From SLRI01 sp964528705 (GTDB taxonomy: Bacteria > Pseudomonadota > Alphaproteobacteria > Geminicoccales > Geminicoccaceae): 13,169 nucleotides of DNA. The stretch covers positions 1 through 13,169 of the forward strand of contig CAZGUW010000124.1 of assembly GCA_964528705.1 (NCBI GenBank), read 5' to 3'. Below are positions 7,916 through 13,169 of this stretch, piece by piece. A model generated the notes under the pieces. That model saw only the letters and a list, made by a program, of their open reading frames with translations. It was not told the DNA's origin and did not search any database. Within the stretch, counting starts at the first letter, position 1; every line of letters starts with the position of its first letter. Made by a program: the position numbers and the translations under genes.

Positions 7916-8817
7916 CCGGGCCGCGCCACTTCCTCGACCTCTCGACGGTCGACGCCACCACGCTGCGCGCCATGCTGGAGAGCGCCGCGGCGATGAAGGC
8001 CGGGCGCGACAGGGGCCAGCCGCTCGCCGGCAAGACCGTGGCGATGATCTTCGAGAAGCCGTCGACGCGCACGCGCGTCTCGTTCGAGGTGGGCATCCGC
8101 CAGCTCGGCGGGGCGCCCATCGTGCTGAACGCGAAGGAGATGCAGCTCGGCCGCGGCGAGACGGCGGCCGACACGGCGGCCGTGCTGTCGCGCTATGTCG
8201 ATGCGATCATGATCCGCACCGACCGGCACGAGAAGCTCCTCGAGCTCGCCGAGCACGCGACGATACCGGTGATCAACGGCCTGACCGATGCCTCGCATCC
8301 CTGCCAGATCATGGCCGACGTGCTCACCTTCGAGGAGCACCGTGGCCCGATCCGGGGCAGGAAGCTCGCCTGGTCGGGCGACGGCAACAATGTCGTGACC
8401 TCGTTCATCCACGCTGCCGCCCGCTTCGACTTCGAGCTCGCCATCGCCTGCCCGGCGGAGCTGCCGCCCGATGCGGCAGCACTCGACTGGGCGAGGGCGC
8501 ACCAGGCGCGGGTCTCGGTCACGACCAATCCTTATGCCGCGGTGGCCGGTGCCGATGCGGTCATCACCGACACGCGGGTCTCGATGGGCGATGCCGACGC
8601 CGAGCGTCGCCACCGCCTGCTCGAGCCCTTCGCCGTCGATTCCGGGCTCATGGCGGCGGCGCGACCGGAGGCGCTCTTCCTGCATTGCCTGCCGGCGCAT
8701 CGCGGCGAGGAGGTGGCGGCCGAGGTCATCGACGGGCCGCAGAGCGTGGTCTTCGACGAGGCCGAAAACCGGCTGCACGCCCAAAAAGCCATTCTCGCCT
8801 GGTGTCTCGGCGGCTAG
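7912..8817 (+). CDS. argF: Ornithine carbamoyltransferase (anabolic)
   Basis: A 301-residue cytoplasmic enzyme that makes citrulline from ornithine and carbamoyl phosphate. The start is GTG 7912 (GTGA overlap with the argD stop), giving MTGPRHFLDLSTVD, which matches family N-termini; the frame stays open far upstream inside argD, but that part reads as shadow sequence. Motifs are STRTR at residues 51-55 (carbamoyl phosphate), SHPCQ with His129 and Gln132, SMG at 224-226 (ornithine-closing loop), and HCLPAHRGEEV with catalytic-type Cys259. The C-terminus ENRLHAQKAILAWCL is typical. The residue two before SMG is Arg222 (DTRVSMG), where most ornithine enzymes have Trp. The overall motif set still favours ornithine over N-acetyl- or N-succinyl-ornithine carbamoyltransferase. 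The HAQKA codons form a small A-rich patch near 8763-8788, unusual for this gene. Confidence 0.93.
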   Translation: MTGPRHFLDLSTVDATTLRAMLESAAAMKAGRDRGQPLAGKTVAMIFEKPSTRTRVSFEVGIRQLGGAPIVLNAKEMQLGRGETAADTAAVLSRYVDAIMIRTDRHEKLLELAEHATIPVINGLTDASHPCQIMADVLTFEEHRGPIRGRKLAWSGDGNNVVTSFIHAAARFDFELAIACPAELPPDAAALDWARAHQARVSVTTNPYAAVAGADAVITDTRVSMGDADAERRHRLLEPFAVDSGLMAAARPEALFLHCLPAHRGEEVAAEVIDGPQSVVFDEAENRLHAQKAILAWCLGG

Positions 8818-8821
8818 CATC

Positions 8822-9751
8822 ATGGCCATGAACGTTTCCTCGCCCCCCCATCTCGACGTCATGCGCCCCTTCCAGCTCGAGAAATCGCAGCTGCGCGGCC
8901 GGCTCGTGCGCCTCGGCGACGCGGTCGACGCCGTGCTCAAGGCGCATGCCTATCCCAAGCCCGTCTCCGACATGCTGGGCGAGCTCCTGGTCCTCGCCGG
9001 CGGGCTGGCCGGTGGGCTCAAGTTCGACGGCCGCTTCTCCCTGCAGGTGCGCGGCGAGGGGGTCGTTCGCCTGATGGTGGCGGATGTCACCAATGACGGG
9101 CAGATGCGCGGCTATGCGAGCTTCGATGCCGAGAGCTTCGACGGCCCCGAGGACGAGCCCGCCGGGTTCGGCGATCTGGTAGGCTCCGGCCTCATGGCGC
9201 TGACCGTCGACCAGGCGGCGGCCGGCGGCGAGACCTATCAGGGCATCGTGCAGCTCGACGGCCGCTCGCTCCTGGACAGCATGCTGACCTACTTCCACCA
9301 GTCGGAGCAGGTGCCGACGGGCATCCGCTCGGTTGTGACCTATGACGAGGCGGCGGCCCAGTGGCGGGCGGCGGCGGTCATCGTTCAGGCGATGCCCGAG
9401 GACGGTGCTTCGGCCGAGCGGGACCGCGAGGAGGACTGGCGGCGCGCCATGGTGCTGCTGCAGACGGCGAGCGACAACGAGCTGCTCGACCCGGAGCTGG
9501 CGCCCGACACCCTGCTCTATCGCCTGTTCCACGAGGACGGGGTCAGGGTCTTCGAGCCGCTCGATCTCGCTTTCGGCTGCAGCTGCGACGACGGCCGGGT
9601 CGGCCGGATGCTGCGCCGCTTCGAGCGCGACGAGGTTCTGGAGATGCGCGACCCCAGCGGCGCGGTGGTCGTGACCTGCGAGTTCTGCAGCCGCGTCTAC
9701 CGGCTGAGCGACGCCGATATCTTCAACCTGTTCGAGGACAGCCTGCATTGA
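8822..9751 (+). CDS. hslO: Redox-regulated chaperone Hsp33
   Basis: A 309-residue cytoplasmic holdase, near the family length. Hsp33 is activated by oxidative unfolding, for example by hypochlorite or by peroxide with heat, and protects unfolding proteins. The N-terminal domain shows RGRLVRLGDAVDAVLKAHAYP, the LKFDGRFSLQVRGEG segment and VADVTNDGQMRGYA. The C-terminal zinc switch is intact: C253-S-C255 and, 30 residues on, C286-E-F-C289. In reduced Hsp33 these four cysteines bind zinc. The start is ATG 8822, four bases after the argF stop; ATG 8828 is an alternative two codons in, and neither has a clear ribosome binding site. A run of seven C at 8843-8849 lies near codon 8. The stop TGA shares its first two bases with the TTG start of the next gene, in the sequence TTGA. 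Confidence 0.94.
   Translation: MAMNVSSPPHLDVMRPFQLEKSQLRGRLVRLGDAVDAVLKAHAYPKPVSDMLGELLVLAGGLAGGLKFDGRFSLQVRGEGVVRLMVADVTNDGQMRGYASFDAESFDGPEDEPAGFGDLVGSGLMALTVDQAAAGGETYQGIVQLDGRSLLDSMLTYFHQSEQVPTGIRSVVTYDEAAAQWRAAAVIVQAMPEDGASAERDREEDWRRAMVLLQTASDNELLDPELAPDTLLYRLFHEDGVRVFEPLDLAFGCSCDDGRVGRMLRRFERDEVLEMRDPSGAVVVTCEFCSRVYRLSDADIFNLFEDSLH
9734..9738 (+). promoter_or_regulatory. Shine-Dalgarno deciding the TTG start of the lipoprotein gene
   Basis: GAGGA at 9734-9738 sits nine bases before TTG 9748. This is good spacing for initiation at the rare TTG codon and supports that start over any internal one. The site lies within the last codons of hslO, so translation of the two genes is probably coupled. 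Confidence 0.6.
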
Positions 9752-10326
9752 GCATCCGCACCGCCCTCGGCCTTGCCGCCATTGTCCTGATCGCCGCCTG
9801 CACCGGGCCCGAGATCCGCGAGCCGGTGACGGTGACCAGCGCCAAGCCGCCGCTGATCTTCACCGTGGCCGAGGCCGTGATCACCGATACCAGCGAGCTG
9901 CCGGAGAGCGCCACGTTCCGCGACCGGCAGTGGAGCGAGCGGCTCTCGGATGCGACTGAGGCGTTCCTGATCGAGCGGCTCGAGACCGGCTCGGGCCAGG
10001 GCTGGCTGCAGGTGACGATCGAGGAGGCGAGCCTCATCGAGGCGGACCTGCCGACCGCGAGCGGCATCGGCGCTGCCCTGCGGCGCGAGCCCGACAGGGT
10101 GCTCGACGCGCAGCTCAAGGTGCGCCTCGCAGTGATGGGCCCGGACGGGCTCGAGCAGGTCTATGCGGACACCGAGGTGAGCCGCCGCCGACCGATCCTG
10201 CGCAACACCTCGGTCATGGCCCGCGACGCCGAGGCGCAGCGGCTGATCGGCGATTTCCTCGAGCAGTTCGACGATGCCCTGACCCAGAACGCACGGCAGA
10301 ATCTGGGCGCCTATCTCGTCTACTGA
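9748..10326 (+). CDS. Putative outer-membrane/periplasmic lipoprotein of unknown function
   Basis: A 192-residue protein that I do not recognise. TTG 9748 is chosen because it overlaps the hslO stop (TTGA), has GAGGA nine bases upstream, and yields a complete lipoprotein signal: MSIRTALGLAAIVLIAAC. This has one Arg, a hydrophobic core and an IAAC lipobox with Cys18 as the lipidated residue. Residue +2 is Thr, with no Asp retention signal, so an outer-membrane location is plausible. The mature part (about 175 residues) has no further membrane segment and no Cys-rich or enzyme motif. Its alternating pattern (LQVTIEEASLI, VLDAQLKVRLAVMGPDG, QVYADTEVSRRRPIL) followed by a C-terminal helical region resembles small alpha/beta envelope lipoproteins, such as ABC-transport auxiliary (PqiC-like) or LptE-like ones, but only at the level of appearance. 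It lies between hslO and an aminotransferase, 24 bases from the next start. Confidence 0.8.
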   Translation: MSIRTALGLAAIVLIAACTGPEIREPVTVTSAKPPLIFTVAEAVITDTSELPESATFRDRQWSERLSDATEAFLIERLETGSGQGWLQVTIEEASLIEADLPTASGIGAALRREPDRVLDAQLKVRLAVMGPDGLEQVYADTEVSRRRPILRNTSVMARDAEAQRLIGDFLEQFDDALTQNARQNLGAYLVY

Positions 10327-10335
10327 GCGCCCGGC

Positions 10336-10342
10336 GAGGGGA
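10336..10342 (+). promoter_or_regulatory. Strong Shine-Dalgarno for the GTG-start aminotransferase
   Basis: GAGGGGA at 10336-10342 is a near-ideal ribosome binding site, eight bases before GTG 10351. It is the best such site in the window and fixes the start of the second aminotransferase. That gene may therefore be translated independently of the lipoprotein upstream. Confidence 0.65.
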
Positions 10343-10350
10343 GCGGCAGG

Positions 10351-11679
10351 GTGAGCCACGTCTTCTACCGTCATCTGCGCGAGACCTACCCGACGGCCGC
10401 CAGGGGCGACGGGGTCCATATCGTCGACACGGCCGGCAAGCGCTATCTCGACGCCTCGGGCGGGGCGGCGGTCTCCTGCCTCGGTCACAGCCATCCGGGC
10501 GTGATCGCCGCGATCAAGGCGCAGCTCGACGCCATACCTTATGCCCATACCGGCTTCTTCACGAGCGAGCCGGCCGAGGCGCTGGCCGATCTCCTGGTCG
10601 AGAAGGCGCCGCCCGGCATCGAGCGGGTCTACTTCGTCTCCGGCGGCTCCGAGGCCATGGAAGCGGCGCTCAAGCTGGCCCGCCAGTATTTCCTCGAGAT
10701 CGGCGAGCCGCAGCGCAAGCGCTTCGTCGCCCGCCGGCAGAGCTATCACGGCAACACGCTGGGTGCCCTCGCCGTGGGCGGCAACGCCCTGCGCCGGGCA
10801 CAGTTCGAGCCGATCCTGATCGACGCCGACCATCTCACGCCCTGCTACGTCTATCGCGAGAAGGCGGACGACGAGAGCGAGGAAGCCTTCGGCGAGCGTC
10901 TCGCGGCGGAGCTCGAGGCCTATCTGGAGCGGGTCGGGCCGGAGACGGTGATCGCCTTCGTGGCCGAGCCCGTGGTGGGCGCGACGCTCGGCGCGGTGCC
11001 GCCCGTTCCCGGCTATTTCCGGCGCGTCCGTGAGATCCTCGATCGGCACGGCATCCTCCTCATCCTCGACGAGGTGATGTGCGGCATGGGCCGCACGGGC
11101 ACGCTCTTCGCCTGCGAGCAGGAGGGTATCGCCCCGGATCTCGTCTGCGTCGCCAAGGGGCTGGGCGCCGGCTACCAGGCGATCGGCGCCACGCTCGTGC
11201 ACGGGCGGATCGCGGCGGCGATCGAGCAGGGCAGCGGCTTCTTCCAGCATGGCCACACCTACATGGCGCATCCGACGGCCTGCGCTGCCGGTCTCGCCGT
11301 GCAGCGGGCGATCGAGGAAGAGGGCCTGCTCGAGCGGGTCGGGCGGATGGGCGAGCTCCTGGAGCAGAGCCTGACCGAGCGCTTCGGCAACCACCGCCAT
11401 GTCGGCGACATCCGCGGGCGCGGCCTCTTCCGCGGCATCGAGCTGGTCGCCGACCGCGCCACCAAGGCGCCCTTCGATCCGGCATCGGGGCTCAACCGGC
11501 GGATCAGGAAAGCGGCGATGCAGGCGGGTCTGATGTGCTACCCGATGGGCGGCACGATCGACGGCCGCAACGGCGACCACGTCCTGATCGCCCCGCCCTT
11601 CATCATCGACGAGAGCCATGTCGCCCAGCTGACGGAGCGGCTGGGCGCTGCCGTCGACGAGGCGATCGCCTCGCTCTGA
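10351..11679 (+). CDS. Class-III PLP-dependent aminotransferase, substrate unknown
   Basis: 442 residues, about 47 longer than ArgD of the same operon and in the size range of omega-amino-acid:pyruvate or taurine-type transaminases. Fold-type I motifs are present: GGAAVSCLGHSHPGV near the N-terminus, VSGGSEAMEAALKLARQ (cofactor phosphate), SYHGNTLGALAVGG, EPVVGATLG, LILDEVMCGMGRTG with Asp240 for the PLP nitrogen, and VAKGLGAGYQAIGA with Lys269 as the Schiff-base lysine. HGHTYMAHPTACAAGLAV supplies the phosphate-binding Thr of the partner subunit. Class-III enzymes move an amino group from a terminal amine or amino acid to a keto acid; the natural substrate cannot be read from sequence. It is clearly not a recent copy of argD, because the segments around the shared motifs differ. 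It could be a beta-alanine, polyamine or omega-amino acid enzyme. alkB begins five bases after its stop. Confidence 0.88.
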   Translation: MSHVFYRHLRETYPTAARGDGVHIVDTAGKRYLDASGGAAVSCLGHSHPGVIAAIKAQLDAIPYAHTGFFTSEPAEALADLLVEKAPPGIERVYFVSGGSEAMEAALKLARQYFLEIGEPQRKRFVARRQSYHGNTLGALAVGGNALRRAQFEPILIDADHLTPCYVYREKADDESEEAFGERLAAELEAYLERVGPETVIAFVAEPVVGATLGAVPPVPGYFRRVREILDRHGILLILDEVMCGMGRTGTLFACEQEGIAPDLVCVAKGLGAGYQAIGATLVHGRIAAAIEQGSGFFQHGHTYMAHPTACAAGLAVQRAIEEEGLLERVGRMGELLEQSLTERFGNHRHVGDIRGRGLFRGIELVADRATKAPFDPASGLNRRIRKAAMQAGLMCYPMGGTIDGRNGDHVLIAPPFIIDESHVAQLTERLGAAVDEAIASL

Positions 11680-11684
11680 GCCAC

Positions 11685-12263
11685 ATGGCCGTTGCCGGAA
11701 ACCTGCTGCCCCGCGACGGCATCCTGCGTCTCGTCGGCGAAGCCGTGCCCGGGCCGGACGACGTCATGGCGCGGCTCATGGCGGAGATCGACTGGCGCCA
11801 GGACGTCGCCACGATCGTCGGGCGATCCGTCCCGCTGCCACGCCTGACGGCCTGGCACGGCGATGCCGGCTACCGCTACAGCGGCATCGACAACCCGCCA
11901 AGGGCGTGGACGCCGCTGCTGCTCGAGCTTCGGGCAATTGCCGGGCGGGTCGCCGGATCGGCCTTCAACAGCGTGCTGCTCAACCTCTACCGCGATGGCA
12001 GCGACGGCATGGGCTGGCATGCGGACGACGAGCGGCCGCTCGGCCGGGACCCGGTGATCGCCAGCCTCTCCTTCGGCGCGACCCGCCGGTTCCGGTTGAA
12101 GCACCGGACGGAGCCCGATCTCTCCCTTTCGCTCGAGCTGCCGCCCGGCTCCTGCCTCGTCATGGCGGGGGCCCTGCAGCACCACTGGCGGCATGCGCTG
12201 CCGAAGACCCGGCGGCCCGTGGGCCCCAGGGTCAACCTGACCTTCCGCCTGATCAGGAGCTGA
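11685..12263 (+). CDS. alkB: AlkB-family 2-oxoglutarate/Fe(II)-dependent dioxygenase
   Basis: 192 residues, close to short AlkB/ALKBH2-3-like proteins. These enzymes use Fe(II), O2 and 2-oxoglutarate to remove alkyl groups such as 1-methyladenine and 3-methylcytosine from DNA or RNA. PRLTAWHGDAGYRYSGI and AWTPLLLELR form the nucleotide-recognition region. FNSVLLNLYRDGSDGMGWHADDE contains the metal-binding His112 and Asp114. ASLSFGATRRFRLKH follows. HHWRHALPKT supplies the third metal ligand His170, and RVNLTFR supplies Arg182 (2-oxoglutarate) and Arg188. All catalytic residues are present. ATG 11685 is five bases after the aminotransferase stop; the frame stays open upstream inside that gene, but this part does not look like protein. 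No strong Shine-Dalgarno is seen, so coupled translation is likely. The layout resembles ALKBH2/3 more than Escherichia coli AlkB. Its 3' end overlaps the convergent hydratase gene. Confidence 0.93.
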   Translation: MAVAGNLLPRDGILRLVGEAVPGPDDVMARLMAEIDWRQDVATIVGRSVPLPRLTAWHGDAGYRYSGIDNPPRAWTPLLLELRAIAGRVAGSAFNSVLLNLYRDGSDGMGWHADDERPLGRDPVIASLSFGATRRFRLKHRTEPDLSLSLELPPGSCLVMAGALQHHWRHALPKTRRPVGPRVNLTFRLIRS

Positions 12264-13169
12264 GGGCTGCCCGGGTCGGCATCAGCCCCCAGAAGTCGAG
12301 GTCGAGCAGCACCTCCGGCAGGTAGCGGCCATCGGTGTCGCGGAGAGGGAAGTCGTGGCAGGGGCGGTTCTTCGTGGCGACGAGCCGGAGCCTGAGGGCC
12401 CCGCAGTCATCGCGCCCGGCGAGCGCGGCCTTCTCCAGCACCTCGGACCAGGCGAAGACGGTGTCGCCCGCCAGGGCGGGGTTGGCGTGGGTGCCGGCGT
12501 TGATGGCGAGCAGGTGCCAGAGATTGCCGAGGCCGTTGAACGAGAGGGCGCGGGCGAGGCTCATGACCACGCCGCCATAGACGATGACGGCGCCGAGCCG
12601 GCCGGCCCGCTCGGCATGGTCGTTGAAGTGGACGCGGGCCGTGTTCTGGTAGAGCCGGGTCGCGAGCCGGTGCTCGCTCTCCATGATGCCCATGCCGTCG
12701 ATATGGTCGATCCGCTCGGCCCTGGCGTAGTCCTCGAACGTCAGGGCCGAGCCGCTGGCCACGGGATCCAGTGTCAGGCGGCCGAGCCCCGCCGGGACGG
12801 CGAGCGATGCCGCGTCGACCGCCGGTGCCAGGGTCGGCACCGTGGCCTCGGGTGCCGAGCCCGCCGCGTCGCGCTTGCGGACCATGACCCAGCGGCAGAA
12901 CTCGAGCACCGGTTGCCCGTTCTGGTCGGTGCCGGTCGTGCGCACATAAACGATGCCGGTCCGGCCGCTCGAGGTCTCCTTCAGCCCGATCACCTTGGAT
13001 GTGGCGGCGAGCGTGTCGCCGGGGCGAACGAGGCGGTGGAAGCGCCCTTCCGCATAGCCGAGATTGGCGACCGCGTTGAGCGAGATGTCCGGCACGCTTT
13101 TGCCGAAGACGATGTGGAAGGCGAGGAGGTCGTCCACCGGCATGGCATCCGCGCCGTTGGCGAGGGCTG
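12253..13169 (-). CDS. mch: Mesaconyl-CoA (C1) hydratase / beta-methylmalyl-CoA dehydratase, MaoC double-hotdog, 5'-truncated
   Basis: The frame is open to the window edge and stops at 12255-12253; 304 residues are visible. Family members run about 340-350 residues, so roughly 40 N-terminal residues are missing, and the internal ATG at 13143 is probably not the start. The segment FHIVFGKSVPDISLNAVANLGYAEGRF (split here by size: bases about 13039-13122) closely resembles Rhodobacter mesaconyl-CoA hydratase as I recall it. So do VIGLKE, LEFCRWVMVRKRD and the second hotdog half, with its NTARVHF motif at 12625-12645, YGGVVMSLARALSFNGLGN and AGTHANPALAGDTVFAWSEVL. The enzyme interconverts beta-methylmalyl-CoA and mesaconyl-CoA in the ethylmalonyl-CoA pathway for acetyl-CoA assimilation without isocitrate lyase. 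A generic MaoC dehydratase is the alternative. It converges on alkB with an 11-base overlap of coding ends. Confidence 0.85.
   Translation of the reverse strand, partial: ALANGADAMPVDDLLAFHIVFGKSVPDISLNAVANLGYAEGRFHRLVRPGDTLAATSKVIGLKETSSGRTGIVYVRTTGTDQNGQPVLEFCRWVMVRKRDAAGSAPEATVPTLAPAVDAASLAVPAGLGRLTLDPVASGSALTFEDYARAERIDHIDGMGIMESEHRLATRLYQNTARVHFNDHAERAGRLGAVIVYGGVVMSLARALSFNGLGNLWHLLAINAGTHANPALAGDTVFAWSEVLEKAALAGRDDCGALRLRLVATKNRPCHDFPLRDTDGRYLPEVLLDLDFWGLMPTRAALSS

Noticed and set aside
8471..8821. Upstream extension of the hslO frame into argF
   Set aside because: The region codes for the SMG and HCLP motifs of ArgF in another frame. The recognisable Hsp33 sequence begins soon after ATG 8822.
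9697..11619. Antisense open frame of about 640 codons across the lipoprotein and aminotransferase genes
   Set aside because: It is in the same codon register as both sense genes and is explained by the same codon bias. The sense strand carries intact catalytic motifs; the antisense product shows none.
11658..11673. Perfect 16-bp palindrome CGAGGCGATCGCCTCG just before alkB, considered as an operator
   Set aside because: It lies in the coding end of the aminotransferase (Asp-Glu-Ala-Ile-Ala-Ser). By a rough estimate for DNA this GC-rich, about one such palindrome is expected by chance in 13 kb. No second copy or promoter context was seen.
11079..11684. Upstream extension of the alkB frame into the aminotransferase gene
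   Set aside because: The extension is shadow sequence of a gene with intact PLP motifs. ATG 11685 gives a protein of normal AlkB length.
12335..12580. Plus-strand open frame inside the hydratase gene
   Set aside because: It is the antisense shadow of a conserved MaoC-type domain, with no start signal or motif of its own.

Overview
The window is chromosomal DNA from a high-GC Gram-negative bacterium, most likely an alphaproteobacterium (possibly Rhodospirillales-like; genus not resolvable). Four things suggest this. The DNA is strongly GC-rich with G/C at third codon positions. There is a TamA/TamB outer-membrane pair of alphaproteobacterial type. An ABC-2 permease, argD, argF and hslO follow each other in an order I recall from alphaproteobacteria. 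A gene at the right edge is a very good match to mesaconyl-CoA hydratase of the ethylmalonyl-CoA pathway. I see no tRNA, rRNA, CRISPR array, insertion sequence, phage gene or integration scar. Coding density is very high.

Left part (1-6651, + strand): the 3' part of tamA (Omp85-family barrel), a gap of about 210 bases holding a nested hairpin, then full-length tamB (about 1475 residues). An ABC-2 type permease follows; its start codon shares one base with the tamB stop. TamA and TamB form an envelope-spanning module for outer-membrane protein insertion and/or lipid transport. The permease has no ATPase gene in the window.

Central part (6652-12263, + strand): after a 76-base gap with a weak promoter-like sequence come six tightly packed genes. 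They are argD (acetylornithine aminotransferase), argF (ornithine carbamoyltransferase, GTG start overlapping argD by 4 bases), hslO (redox chaperone Hsp33), an unrecognised lipoprotein with a TTG start overlapping hslO by 4 bases, a second class-III aminotransferase of unknown substrate, and an AlkB-type 2-oxoglutarate/Fe(II) dioxygenase. Spacings run from -4 to +24 bases, so a single transcription unit is likely. It joins two arginine-biosynthesis steps to protein and nucleic-acid damage functions.

Right part (12253-13169, - strand): a convergent gene whose last 11 bases overlap the end of alkB. It encodes a double-hotdog MaoC-type enzyme best matched to mesaconyl-CoA hydratase, cut at its 5' end by the window edge.

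I looked for an undescribed system and did not find a convincing one. The most open items are the lipoprotein coupled to hslO, the substrate of the second aminotransferase and its link to AlkB, the orphan permease coupled to tamB, and the hairpin between tamA and tamB. Very long antisense open frames, including one of about 1555 codons over tamB, are explained by codon bias and were rejected.
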